DNA from: Lindgomyces ingoldianus
Lineage: Eukaryota > Ascomycota > Dothideomycetes > Pleosporales > Lindgomycetaceae
DNA: 64,000 nucleotides
Direction of reading: 5' to 3'
Assembly: GCF_010093535.1 (NCBI RefSeq)
Contig: NW_022985172.1
Coordinates: forward strand, 1,408,806-1,472,805
The first letter of the stretch is position 1. Each line of letters starts with the position of its first letter. Below are positions 18,711 to 30,791 of the stretch, one piece after another. Below the pieces are notes generated by a model. It worked only from the letters and a program-made list of their open reading frames with translations, was not told the DNA's origin and did not search any database. The translations under genes were made by a program, and so were the position numbers.

Positions 18711-21700
18711 GATGGTTAGGAGGGCAGTGAAGAAGGCTGGAGCCGGGGACAGGGCGGGGAGCAAACGAGAGAGCGTGAATGGAAAGAAGCAACGAACAAG
18801 GAGGAGGAAGCTTGACCTATGAATCAAGTATCGGCGGGCGTCCTACAGCTAGTGCTCAAGGTTTCGTCAGTCCAGATACAGAAACACTAGTGAATTGGCA
18901 AGCTTCCCCAGGCACAGCGTGAAGGCCGCGGCCGAGGAGCGAGCCGGCAGCGACATAGTTATAGCGATCGGGTGTGTGTGTCGGGAACGGAGGCCACATT
19001 TCTCAGACAACATCTACAGGTACAGCCACAGGTGTTCCGTGCGGCGAGGCTTTCCGAAACCACCCGCAGCAAGAAATTGAGGCAGGAGCAAGAGACTGTG
19101 GGAATTGGAAAGCGTACCTCTCACGCAATGCGGACGACGGCGCCAAGTCTGGGTCGCGAGCAACAGTGCCCAGGTGGGCCGCGAGCGATATCGGTTAGTG
19201 GCCGTGGGAGGGGTGGAGCACTGGGGGAGGCCCAAACAGCTCAGACCACAACCAGCAGATTCACAACCAAACGAAGGATGTGGATAAAGTGAGAAGGTGT
19301 TGAGTCGGTGGCTTCAGTGGCATCAGGTGTCCGGCCCAAGTCCAGAGTCCAGTGCCGTTCCCCCTCATTCTTGTGGTTGGCCATCCTGTTTTCCCCGCAG
19401 TACAAAGAGACCAGCACTCCAGCCCTAACCACCACTGACGTGAACAGCCCTGTGTTGCACATGTCTGGCTTGCGGCCCAATGAGATTGCGCGCATTTCCC
19501 CCCTCAGCTGTCTCGCAATGCTCTCGCCATCCCCGCGGCCCGCTGTTCCTCGAAACGTCTCCAGCGCCGTGGCAGTCGGGGCGTTTGGGTGCGAAGTGTC
19601 GTTATGAAGGCTGCCCGAAGCTCCTGACTGTCGCGTGTTGCATTGACTGGAGCAATTGCCGGAGCAATATCCGCAGAAACTCCAACTTCTCAGATCCAGC
19701 CTCATCCACGATGTAAAACCCCTATTCCCGTGGCATTTCCTGCGTTGCGGCTGTCCCAGTCCTACTTGCGGATCCGCAGGTACTCGCCCGTGGAATGCGC
19801 GAGGTGTCTTATCGTTATCTGTGTTGTTGTTCTGACGTAGCGAACAAGGTCCAGCCGAGGCAAGTCCCACCGGATGAACGCCTGTTCCCCAGCACTCAAC
19901 CGCTGCTTGCAGCCGTGGGGGCAGCCCCAGGGGCTCAACACTCTATTTTATCAGTCCAATATCCCGCCATATCGCCAATTATCCTCCGACCATCAGATGA
20001 ATGTCACTTTCACATTCACTGACAAGTGGACTGTGCTGAGATAACCGTAACCTCGGACGGATCAACGCAACCTCAGCATCGGCCTATTCACCATAACAAA
20101 CAGCTGTGCAAGGTTTGCATCGGCCCAGCAGCTCGCAATGATCTCAGCGCGCGTCCAGCGCGACAACCTTAATTCCTCCGACGTACGACATGTGAAGCTG
20201 AGCCTCGTTCCTGGCTGACGTGCAGCGAATACAATACTAATACAGTATCGCAAGATCCACTACGCCTTCTGATTTGTTGAGCGCCAACAAATTTGCCATG
20301 CAGTGCATCCTCCCGCGACCCACTGAGGCTGGAACTTGCGTCTCCGGTGTTGAAATTGTCCTGTGAAGATTTCAACCTTCGGTTATCATATCCGCGGCCG
20401 AGAGGTGTATGATGGCAGCTGAGGTCGGTGCTGAGCGAAGCCGGAGGTGAGGATTGTGTGGGTATGTACCTTGGGTATCATGTATACATAGCCGCAGCAT
20501 ATCCGCACGCCCAATCCACAGCAGATAGCCCGTGACGTTTGTTGTAAGCCCGCTGTCCAGCCAGGCGCAATGCATTTCATCAAAGAATAGGATATTGAAA
20601 GAGCCCACGGAGCCACGAAAAGTACTAACTAAAACACAGATAACCTCCACTTGGGTCTTTATTTTTTTTTATTTTTTTCTCAAAGAGGAAAATCGGAATG
20701 GGTGCTCTCGAAGGCTATGCATGGGCGCTCTGGATGTCTGTTCCATCGAACATGAGGAACGTCAGCACGAACCCTCGTATCTTTATCGTTCCACATGTGG
20801 CATGAGTCTCGTAGCCCTCAGGTGAACAATGCCAGGATCTTTAGGAGGAGAAGTTTTCTGCCTGGATCTCAGTGCTACTCCCTTCAACATACCCCTTGCT
20901 CTTGTGGGATAATGCACGTGTCACCGAATCTGAATTAACAAGTTCTCCACAGAGCAGATGACAAAACACTAACGCTAGGGCTTGAACACGGAAGCAATCT
21001 CATACTAAGTAAGGAATAGTCTTTAGTAGTCTTAGATAAAGCAATGTTAGGTTCTCCGCGGCGAAGCTGGGACCCAAGCCTCTTTCACATCCAACTTTTT
21101 CTCTGTTCTGACCTCTCGATCTCTTTTCTTCGGCTTCGGCTGTCATTAATTATTCTACAAAGATTCGATAATATAGCTGTAGAATCGGCAAGTAATCGTT
21201 CCGTCAAAGCGAACACCGAAGGAGTCTTCTGCGGGAGGAATCACCAATTGCAAATTTGAGCTAGGAATAGACGTATGGATTCAACTGAGGTCATCCTTCA
21301 TATGGGGTAGGTGAAAATGCGTTACCCAAATGAGCATTGAGAAACAGCAGCAACGCTCTTCAATTTACATATTTAGAAAAATGAGGCGGAGATCAGACGA
21401 ATCGATCGTGAGGGACAGTAAGTGGCTGGAGCTAATGCTGCACTATGGACAAAAGCAGGCTAGATTAACACATGATCGGAACCTCATCACGATCGATCCG
21501 AATCCTGACCAGGGTTCACTTTAAGGTTCCCTTGACGGACATCTGAATCAATCCACCTCCACGATAGCAGGCCAACAATCCAGAAATTCCGGCAGAGATT
21601 CGCAACAGAATCTACCAGATGATTCTTTGCTAGTTCGATCCTGATCCATCCATCCAGTAGCTAGCTACTCCCACTCGTAGTCTAACAACTCACATATATT

Positions 21701-24426
21701 CCAAGATCTAGCAAACTAGATGAGGGGATGCCAGTAGGAGATCACAGATTTATCCTGTAAAACGCTCCATAGAAACCAGCATTCTCCGTACGCGCAAGGA
21801 AGTGCACCGCCAAGCCCACAATATCATGCTCAAAACCAACCAATTCAATCCGAGTCGAAAGCTTCAGTCCCAATCTCCCATACGCCCACCGAACACCAAA
21901 TTCTCATCACAATGCTGGATAAAGAACATACTGCACAATCCCGAAGATTCGTATTTCATTTCGTCATGACTTCCATTAGAACTGGACCGAAGAGGAAATC
22001 GATAAGATGCCGGGGGACCATAATTTGCATATCCATATCCAACGGGAAGACTCGGGAAAGGCCTGAATTATAACTCTATGATTTTGGCAAGGGATTTGGA
22101 TTGTTTTTGAGAAGAGATACAGGAGGTGATACATATGTTGAGGGCTATAGCACACATAGTAGGTTTAATAAGACCGCTTTAGGATACTCTGTCTCGAGGG
22201 TTAGTTAGACTAATATACTAATCAAGATACGAGGCTCGACCCCTCGCTCCAATTAAAACTGCCCAAGACTCAAGCACCGATTTCTTCACCTCAAAGACTC
22301 AAGAAGCGCTCCTCAAGCCACTCCGAACGTAGACGAGCTGTTTCAGCAACCTGGACATCGGCGGCATACTTTCCGCCCTTGCCGACACCGTATTTGGCGA
22401 GATAAAAAAGCCAACAAGGACGGGTTTGATATCTATTATCGAGGAACTGACCTAAGTAAAAAAATTCCGGGAACTAACAGCACCGATCTAGCAACTCCAT
22501 ACGCGCCAACGAGATCTGGTCCGCCGCCGACATAACCATCAGTCGCATCCGTTTCTCCGCATCCATGTGCCCTAACAGGACAGAAATGCGGCACCAATTT
22601 CGTGAATAACATTGCTGACCTCGAACTCACCTTTTGTCTCAACTGTGTCCAATACTCACTCGAAATCATGCGAGACAATCCAGACGACGGTCCCCTCCTA
22701 CGTAAGGGCTAATTATGCTCAAGATGCGGCCACGTGGAGACCCTCTGATGCACAGCGCATGAAGCTATATGAAAGTCGCGCGTAGTGTTTCAGGTTGTTG
22801 GCGTGACCAAATGGCGACTGAAGCGCAGGAGGCGGCACCGGATTGTGCACAACCGATGAAAAGGAAGGAGGAGGTTTTCGATTGAAACGATAGGGATGTG
22901 GCGCAGTGGGCGGAGAGTTATATCGCATACGTGGCGCATTCGGAGGAGAGCCAAGAGTGTTCCCTAGATCCTAGCGGCGGGAAGGAGGCGGTGTTTGAAA
23001 TCGTCCGTAGTGTTCTGGGAATTTGTTTTAAACCCCTCACCTCGTGTGATTATGTGGCAGGGAGGGCAAAAGTATACAGGTAGGGTTTGCATATGTTCTA
23101 CATGTGCCTACCTTGTCGAGAAAATTCAGTCTCTGGGTAGGGCTCTTAGTTGGTTTATCATGCTGATAGCCTATCCTCAGCCTCTCTTACTATCAACTAG
23201 AATCCAGTAGCTACAAGAGAATAGAGAAATTTGCAGAAGATTATGCAATCAGTTAGCAAGATGATTCAGAAATGGTTTAACAGAGGACAGTCAAACTGTA
23301 ACCGCTAGAAGTTACTACCTAAAAGGCACTCGCGAGAAACAGCAACAATACCATGTCAATGAAGTGAAAGTCATACTTTAAGCCACACCCCTTCTACCCG
23401 TTCCCTTTCAGTTGCTAATATCTCTCACTAAAACATGATCATCTCCCCCTACCCCTCTAGCTAAAGCAGTTCCCCTCCGTCCCCCACATCCCCCTTGTCC
23501 GGCGAACTCTCCCTACATCGGACCTCCTGAACAGCTTATTAGCTTATCAGCTCGTCTCCAAAACCATTATCTTCCCATCCCACTATTTCCATGCATAGAT
23601 CTCTTGGACCTTTCTAGCTAAGGGACATATACATATTTATCCCCTAACAGCATGAATTTCCACATACGGTGTCGGTAACATGCATATATAATATTACCAC
23701 ATAATATAAACCATATCATAAGCCGGATAGGAATCTATCTTTACACCATGCTACTCGAGTGATAAAAATGGAGACTGCTACCAAGGGAATAAAATTCCTG
23801 GTTCAAGTGCGAGTCTATTATGTGGCCATGTTTACGCTAGGAAAGGAATAAAATACAGCAGAACAAGCAAACTTCTTTCACCTGCCACATTCAGGCAGAA
23901 GATATAGAGTGTCTTGTTTTCTAGCATTGTTTATAGGACAAGAAGCTACGTGGGACAAACATGGTATTTCTCAGAAAGTAACGATTGAGGCTGAAGACGA
24001 GACATCTGCTATCTAGGAAAGAACGGGTAGCGGAGATATGACCTTACTCATTTACAGAAATATATATATATATCATGGAGTTCACCTATCCCAGACCTTT
24101 TCGAATTGCGGGAAAACATGCAAAATGGGGGAAACGAGTATTAGGAGGCCCGTTGGCCGCAGAGCTGAACGTCCGACTTTCAGGTCTAGCACTTTCAAAT
24201 GATGGGAGGATGTAGCGAAGTATGAATTACTTTTCGAAGCGCATCATTTCGAATACAGTGATCACTTCAAAGCACGTCTTAGGCGGTTAAGTCCCATACA
24301 CCACACACGCATACAACTCACATAATTCCACTCCTAGCCCAAGCCCTCCGAGCACCGGATGCTGAGGACCGATGAAATTCACCACCAACCTCTCTTCCCC
24401 CTTGCTACAATTCTCCCAACCATCAG
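18711..24426. other. 5.7-kb stretch without a supported gene
   Basis: Only short or low-quality frames on both strands. The 209-codon minus frame at 19241-19870 has no domain and unusual composition. A plus-strand frame at about 22545-22712 (KCGTNFVNNIADLELTFCLN...) looks somewhat protein-like, without a start or partner exon. Pyrimidine and poly-T tracts occur at about 20660-20690, and a short (TA)n run at about 24060-24073. Composition is mixed, with AT-rich patches at 21600-22250 and 23200-24100. Confidence 0.5.
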
Positions 24427-26969
24427 CTACCTCTTCCGTCTCGCCTGTTCCAAAAACCTCAACCTCTCCGTAATTCCCCCCCATCCATCACACGTATGCT
24501 TCCTCTCCAACTCTGCCAGGGCAACCCCATCCCCACCTTCCACATTCTCATCATCCTCCTTACTCCACACGCCCCTACGATCCGGCAACGGCTTGTCGTC
24601 TTTCCATGCATCCAGGACCTCCATCGCAAGAAGCGGGCGACAACGCGTGTGTTTCAGTGCCGCGGCGATTTCGGCATCCGTGAAGCCCTCACCATGCTGT
24701 TCTGAGAAGAACTCGTCGATTTCGACCGCATCGAGCGGGGGATCAGGGTCTCCGGACCCTGCTGATGAGGCTTCGGAAGGTGCGGTTGAGGGTTCGCGGG
24801 GACAGGGGACAGGGGCGAAGGCGTGGGAGTGGGGTTCGCTAGTGGAGTTGATAGAGTGACGGAATTCGCGTAGGGAGTGGGAGGCTGATATTGAGTTAAC
24901 GTGTCTGGTTAGGGGGGAGGCTTGTATCGATGGGCTTGGACTTCGAGATTCAGGTTGTGGTTTTGGGAGAGCGGTGAATGAGAGTCCTTGGGTGGGTGAA
25001 GAGAGAATGGCCTGGGTATTGAAGGCGGCCGGTTTGTGGCGGGGAGCTCGTGGTGTTGGTGTGTTGGAGGGTAATTGGTCGGAAAATACTGGCCTAAGAG
25101 CTTGCGTGTCAGGAGGCATTTGGACGTCATCACATTCGGTAGTGGGGGTTGGTCTATCAGGATCATAAAGTTCTTCGTCTTCCTCTGTGATGTCTTGGGT
25201 CCGAAGTTCGGCTTGGATTATGTCTTCCGTGTTGTAATCCTTTGGTTGGGGCTGGTTTTCCATGTCCTGAGAAGACGAAGAGCCTTCGCCCGAAGAGATT
25301 TCGAGCGGCTTAATCTGTGTCCCTAATCCTTGAGCTGGCTTAGGATGTCCCCGTTTAGTAAGCGGGGAGCTCAGCTGCTTTTGTCGCTTGGATGGGTGAG
25401 GTGACGAATTGTGCTCCTCTGGAGGTTCATCTAGCTCGTCCTCAAGAGCACGTATCCGTTTCATTGCCTTCTCGTACGCCTTAGCAAGATACTGTGGGGT
25501 TTCTGGCAGTATGGTTGACGACGATCGTACCTGTGGCGAGAGTTTATTCTCGATCTCGAAGCGCTTTCGGTCAGCAGCTTCCATGGTGAGGTATGGTGCT
25601 TTGTCTTCTTCTGAGAGCGCTTTGTACCAAGGATGTAGAATTTCGTGAAGGCCAACTTGACGAGACCGTTAGCAAAGTGAAGTGAATGTATTTTTATTTC
25701 TATAGTACTGACCATAATCAAGTCCTGGTTTATCCTCCCACACAACCCATTTCCTCTCTCTCGCGAAGAATTGATATGCGGTGGCGACGGCCTTCCCTTT
25801 CCGGGTTTTGAGGAATTTCTCAATAAGAGCATCTTCCGAACTAGCTTCACCTTGTTCTAGGACTGCTTTCGAGCTGCCGGCTTGAGATGTCGACGGACCC
25901 GACATTTCTGCCTCTGCCTCTGCCTCTTCTCCTTTCTCTTTGCTCTCCCTTGCCTGCCTCTCGATGAATTCGTTTTTAATCTTTTCTCGCTTCCATTCTG
26001 GATCTTGCTTCCACTGTGGAAGCACCACCTTCTCAAAGTATTGCTTCCATTGGTCAGCAGTCTGCGTGGTTCCACCTGCCCAACCCTCCCAAGCGGTAAG
26101 ATATTCTGCGATAGTAACGCTGCTGATGAGATGTACATTGGCATAGAGGTCCTCCCAATCCCGCTTGCTAAACAGTGCTTCTAAGTCGTCAACGGCGGGG
26201 TCATGATTTCTTCCGCTTGGGTCGGCGAGGGTTGTTTGCTCGGGAGAAGGTTGATCCTTCCTGGCTTGATGCTTTCTGGTTTTACGCTGAGCGGGCTTCT
26301 TCCCCTTCTCGGGGGATGTTCGGTCTGGAGGCATTTGTCCAGCCGATTGATCTGAAGGAGGCGAGGGAGGCGCATTCTCAGGAATGTTGAATGCTGACGG
26401 AGGTCTATCGCGCAGCTGCTTGATATAGCGGTCACGCCAGGACTGCCACGTATGGCGGGGGTTCTGGAATAGTCAGGACATGCATGTGAAAGACATTTGA
26501 ACGATAAGCGCACCCTTGCTTCCAGCTGCTTGTATAGCTCATTCCCGGCGTCCGAGCCGCCCTGCTTCAAGTGGTCCTGGACCCACCTGTACAGCACTCT
26601 GTCGTCTTCGGCTGTGTACGACGTCCGTACCCCCTTCGAAGGCCTAATCGAACCCGCGTCGCGTGCCTTGCCTATCGGTGGTCCTGCAGGATACTTCTCC
26701 GGGTCGTCAAGCTCGCCCTTCTTGATTGATTTATCAAGGAACATGTACGATATGCTGCCTGGAGGACAGTCTTTCCGAAGATGGTCTGCAATCAGATAGT
26801 CGGCCAGCTTTTCTAGCATCACGACCTGGCCGCCGTTGCTCTTGATGAGATTCAGATAGTAGTTTCGCAATGGACAGCGCTGGGCGACCCAGAACTTCTT
26901 GCCGGCGAACAATTGCCCCTCGAGGTCTGCGCCATCAGCAACATCGTCGTAGACAATTGGCGCGGCCAT
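24427..26969 (-). CDS. rap1: Telomere/shelterin protein Rap1 (BRCT, Myb, RCT)
   Basis: Three exons: 26514-26969, 25713-26463, 24427-25655, with introns of 50 nt (GTGCGC...CCAG) and 57 nt (GTCAGT...GCTAAC...CAAG); 811 aa. Start MAAPIVYDD was chosen because the BRCT begins about 20 residues later. Domains: BRCT about 20-88 (FAGKKFWVAQRCPLRNYYLN, ADYLIADH); Myb/homeodomain about 112-170 (RTSYTAEDDRVLYRWVQDH joined by splicing to NPRHTWQSWRDRYIKQL); a second helical block with HMG-box flavour (TAYQFFARERKW and LHEILHPWYKALSEEDKAPY) across intron 2; a long disordered Pro/Ser-rich linker; and the Rap1 C-terminal domain about 725-811 (GFTDAEIAAALKHTRCRPLL, then CDGWGGITERLRFLEQ). It binds telomeric complexes (in filamentous fungi probably through a TRF-type partner) to protect telomeres and silence nearby genes. 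Divergent from SWF1. Confidence 0.85.
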
Positions 26970-27132
26970 GGCGGTGGTAGGAGGGTGATAGGGGCGTGGT
27001 GGGGTGTCGCCTGATCGGAGTTGAAAAGACTCAAGGCGCGCCTGTGACACGGTCGCACGTTGGAACGCGGGGACTTGGCGGTGGGACCTCACGGGAGCGT
27101 CAATGAAGGCGGGGCTTTGCTCCACTCATAAA
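26970..27132. promoter_or_regulatory. 163-bp bidirectional promoter between rap1 and swf1
   Basis: Only 163 bp separates the two start codons, so both leaders and core promoters must fit here. It is GC-rich, lacks a TATA box, and contains the 8-bp palindrome GGCGCGCC at 27035-27042. Confidence 0.6.
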
Positions 27133-28461
27133 ATGGCCTTTGCTCGCAACATTGCCATCTTCACTGTTACTCTGTCACTTCTTGTCTTCATCGCTTTCTT
27201 CGGCCGCCTTCCTGCCTTCAGGTCCACGCCTATTGGTTTCCTCCATCGTTTACTCATCATTCACATCCCCTCCTCCCTCCGCAGCCTTGACCTCTACTTC
27301 ACTAATGGACGCATTACGAGTGGTAGCTCCCGCTTGGGACACTACCTCATGTACGAGAAGCATCCTGTAGTCGTCATCTTCTTCCTCGGCCTCCTTACAG
27401 GTAGCACTGCCCTCTTCGTTCCTGTCATATGGTCCCGCCTACCACTCCACCACCAAATACTCATTCCCCTCATACTCCCGCTGCCCTACATCTTCACCTA
27501 CCTAAGTGCGACAAGGAATCATCATGCATACATTACTGAGCTAAATCATGCGGCCCAAATGCGATGCTATCCCTATGACAGGATACTGTATTATCCAGGG
27601 AACCCATGCCAAACGTGTCTGTTCATCAAGCCCGCGAGGAGTAAACACTGCAGTATCTGCAAGATGTGTGTTGCGCGGATGGACCACCACTGTATATGGG
27701 TAAACAACTGTCTCGGACGGGGAAATTACAGATGGTTCCTCGCCCTCCTGCTCTCCACAGGTACCCTGCTCGCGTACGGTGCCTATCTAGCCTACATGAT
27801 CATTTCCCCCCTCGCAAAAGACCACTACGAAACATATGAACACTGGTATAAATACGAACTAGATCCCACGGCAGATCCTTCGAGTTGGCTTACATACCTG
27901 GACATGAAACTCCACTACTTTCTCATGTTTACTAGCATCTACCTCGAGGAAGGCGGTCTCCGCGCCTCAGGTGTTGGGCTCCTTGCTCTCCTCACCTGGC
28001 CGCTTCCACTCGCACTCTTCGGCTACCATATCTACCTCATCTGGGTGGGCATGACCACCAACGAGAGCGGGAAATGGGCCGATTGGCGCGACGACATGAA
28101 CGATGGCGTTGTATTCCTCGGACAACGTCGTCAGGATACCTTGCAATCCATCTACCGTGTCCAACCCAAGCCGACCCATCCCGACAACCAGAATGGACGG
28201 GGAACTTCATCAGCATCTGCATCACCGATTCCCACCCTACCAGAGACTCTGCCAGAGGAAGAAGAACCACGAACGACATGGCCACTGGAAAGCCGGCATA
28301 TTCTGGTCCGTACGATGAATGGCGAGCCGCCGCAAAATCTGCCGAGCAGGATTCGATCAGTCGCGAAGGAGGATTCGTTCCAGCGGGTATGGAGCTTGCG
28401 GGAGGTGGAGAATGTGTATGATTTAGGCTTCTGGGATAATTTCCGCGAGGCTTTGAAATGA
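27133..28461 (+). CDS. swf1: DHHC palmitoyltransferase Swf1
   Basis: Single exon, 442 aa; start [10 protein letters not shown], with the upstream in-frame Met at 27103 rejected because it lies in the shared promoter. The first residues form a hydrophobic anchor, with further membrane segments at about 75-100, 105-125, 203-225 and 275-310. The cysteine-rich DHHC domain is at about 145-200: [18 protein letters not shown], then [19 protein letters not shown] and [15 protein letters not shown]. Catalytic DHHC is at about 184-187 and is intact. YPYD-x-x-x-YYP before the domain is characteristic of Swf1, which palmitoylates SNARE proteins and other membrane proteins at the ER. The C-terminal 130 residues are cytosolic and proline-rich. 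Confidence 0.9.
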   Translation: MAFARNIAIFTVTLSLLVFIAFFGRLPAFRSTPIGFLHRLLIIHIPSSLRSLDLYFTNGRITSGSSRLGHYLMYEKHPVVVIFFLGLLTGSTALFVPVIWSRLPLHHQILIPLILPLPYIFTYLSATRNHHAYITELNHAAQMRCYPYDRILYYPGNPCQTCLFIKPARSKHCSICKMCVARMDHHCIWVNNCLGRGNYRWFLALLLSTGTLLAYGAYLAYMIISPLAKDHYETYEHWYKYELDPTADPSSWLTYLDMKLHYFLMFTSIYLEEGGLRASGVGLLALLTWPLPLALFGYHIYLIWVGMTTNESGKWADWRDDMNDGVVFLGQRRQDTLQSIYRVQPKPTHPDNQNGRGTSSASASPIPTLPETLPEEEEPRTTWPLESRHILVRTMNGEPPQNLPSRIRSVAKEDSFQRVWSLREVENVYDLGFWDNFREALK

Positions 28462-29544
28462 CATACTTTATTGTACTGTGTAAGGACGGGGCTCTGCACC
28501 ACTCCGCTATCACAACCAAAATGGTGCGAATAATTAACCAACAGCTGATTTTTGCGTAAAACACAGTATATATGCCTTACATACTGTACTATACATAATG
28601 GATACAGGAATCCAGATCCAGGTGCATATTTGCATATTTGCAAGCATTCCTTTATTTAAGCGCCGCGTGGGTGGAGCAAAATCGAAATCTAAACAGTTCT
28701 GTACGGTAAAATATACTTATATCATGCTATTAATCTGTCCCACCTACCCAAAAGGCTCCTGCAGCTTTCTTCTCGTCTTCCAATATCTCTGCCACTGTGA
28801 GAGTTATCGAGCACATGTGTGGCCCAGGAGCTGCTCATTGATATTGGAATCCTGCTCAGTGTAAGTATAGTCGCGTTGAAGTGATGTTTACCCATCAGAA
28901 TGACGGAGAGCATGACGTTGGGAAGCGGATGTCTTCAAAGCAGCAGCATAGAAAATATCGTAAGGTGAAATGTCCTTAATTACCGGACACACGCACGAGG
29001 TCGGAAGGGGTGGAAGGATCCAGACATACAGTACTCAACAGAAAAATTGGAGCCCATTTTGTGCTGGGGCTTGTTTTGCGAAGAGCAGTTTGGCTTGCGC
29101 CAGGGGATCTGCAGTGATTGTGCAAGCTAAAAGGAGACCGAGGGTGTGTCGGCTTTGGCGGCAGCCTATTCAATAGCATTGCACAGTCCTTGCTCCAGAA
29201 GCCAAACAAGCAGCAATTTCCAGCTGAGCAATCAACTCAATCCTTCCCAATCGTCCTTTGATAAGTCATTCTTCCCCTACCTTTGGGGCAGGAGGTTTTA
29301 TGGGTCGTATCACTTCAAGCAGGGTAACGCCTCGCCTCGTGTCGCACCTCCTTCGCCTGCAGCACACATCTCCAATCTAAACTTCAAATTTTCTGTATCA
29401 GCCAGTATCCCACCGACGGTTTCTGGGTTACGCAACATTCATCTCTTCACAGCAGATGATAGATTCACCCACAGAACGTGGGCATCCTCCGCAGCCTCCC
29501 TTTTCATTGTAGTGCCATGGGTACTCAGAACCTTCGAGCTTCTC
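28462..29544. other. Intergenic, no supported gene
   Basis: SWF1 3' region followed by about 1 kb with only short frames and no recognisable domain. Confidence 0.5.
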
Positions 29545-29952
29545 TATATAGTCGGCTGAGCACCTGAGATAAGGTCTTGCTGTAGCACTCTTTGAGGCTA
29601 TTCTAAGTTGGTTAGCGCTGTCGTCTTCTGGCCGGATGGCCAGCAAGTCGCGTCGGCATCTGACGACTACACTGTACGGCTGTGAGGCAACGACAGGCTC
29701 TTTCCGTAGCACGCTTAAGGGACATTCTGACCAAGTTAATGCCGTTGCTTTCTCACTGGACGGCCAGCTGGTCGCCTCGGCATCTAGCGACAGCACTGTA
29801 CGGCTATGAGAGGCAGCGACGAGGTCTTACCACTGCAAGCTTGAATGCCATTCTTACTAAATCAAGGCTGTAGCCTTCTCGCCGGACGGCCAGTTTCTTC
29901 AGACGGATAGGGGAGACATTCCTCTATCATTCCTTCCTTTAGAGGCTTAAAT
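29545..29952 (+). pseudogene. WD40-repeat relic, C-terminus of a NACHT/WD40 NLR
   Basis: Two and a half WD40 repeats of the 42-residue fungal NLR type can be read: AVVFWPDGQQVASASDDYTVRL, then VNAVAFSLDGQLVASASSDS, then IKAVAFSPDGQF followed by LQTDRGDIPLSFLPL, the usual closing segment of NACHT-WD40 proteins. Disruptions: the conserved Trp codon after TVRL is lost twice (a 2-nt deletion at about 29672 in the first repeat, TGG to TGA in the second), a TGA replaces Glu at about 29593, and a TAA interrupts the third repeat near 29857. The two complete repeats are 124 nt apart instead of 126, which confirms the deletion. No NACHT domain lies upstream, so this is a 5'-truncated dead copy. Confidence 0.7.
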
Positions 29953-30185
29953 TATTTATTTTTTTTCAAATCAAAGAGTCTTCTAATCACTTTATCCAAG
30001 AACAGTGGACTACACAAAACCAACAACCTATGTTATGGCTTTCTTCTAAATGCCGACCAATCTGTACAGCCCTGTATAAAAATATAATTTATTTAGGGCA
30101 TTCTTCTGTGCGTATAGCTTTCCTTAAGGCCAGTTTGAAATAGTTTTGTGCAGGCTTGTATTTTTGTCGGTTGGCTCACTCCTCT
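29953..30185. other. AT-rich spacer
   Basis: Downstream of the WD40 relic, with homopolymer T runs; nothing recognised. Confidence 0.4.
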
Positions 30186-30236
30186 GGATGGCTACGCATC
30201 CGGTAGTGGGTCCCTTCTCTGCGTGGCTACGCACGC
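30186..30236 (+). repeat. Two tandem hairpins, period 35, same loop and different stems
   Basis: Hairpin 1 (30186-30201) is GGATG-GCTACG-CATCC and hairpin 2 (30221-30236) is GCGTG-GCTACG-CACGC. Both are followed by GGTAG. The loop is identical while both sides of the stem changed together. Confidence 0.7.
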
Positions 30237-30251
30237 GGTAGGTGGTGGGCA

Positions 30252-30272
30252 GCTGTACGCTAAGCGTACAGC
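30252..30272. repeat. 9-bp inverted repeat with 3-nt loop
   Basis: GCTGTACGC-TAA-GCGTACAGC; perfect arms, 16 bp after the paired hairpins. Confidence 0.7.
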
Positions 30273-30791
30273 CTGTATACGAACACAGTTGTACCTACGT
30301 ACGGACAATTTTATCTATTTCTTTGCCCCTTATGTCATCAAGGGAACCGGAGAGCAGTAAATATTTATATTGCAAGACAAAGCCACCTAACGATTGCAAT
30401 CTTGAGCTGACTGAACGAATATCGATTCTGCTTCTGCTGGTAAGCATTGCTGTTCCTCCAAGCTTCTTCTACGAGTAGCTGCGAAGGCGTTGCGGGCAAA
30501 GTGTGTTGAATTTTTATTCGTTTTGGCGCGGGGTATCGTTCTTGTCGGCATGCAGGTTGATGAAACCGCGAACCGCCTAAAGGGTTCAAGATCGGCCCTG
30601 CATACACCGATCCAAAGGGTTCAGAAACCTGTCGTCTGCATAAATGACATCATTGCTCACTATTCCTCCACAACACCAGGCTTATATACATAAGTGAAGT
30701 ACCTTTTGCGCTCACAATCTACCATATGCAACCTCGATAGCAATCGTACTCGTAAGATCATTGCAAATAGTCTTGTGAAAAACGAATCAAA

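Noticed and set aside
19241..19870. 209-codon minus-strand frame
   Set aside because: No domain, no likely start context, odd composition, and equally open frames on the other strand; taken as chance in GC-rich DNA.
22330..22712. Plus-strand gene including KCGTNFVNNIADLELTFCLN
   Set aside because: No start codon or consistent splice junction could be placed, and the neighbouring frames have stops.
28037..28643. Minus-strand frames of 175 and 163 codons
   Set aside because: Antisense to the end of SWF1 and its 3' region; no domain.
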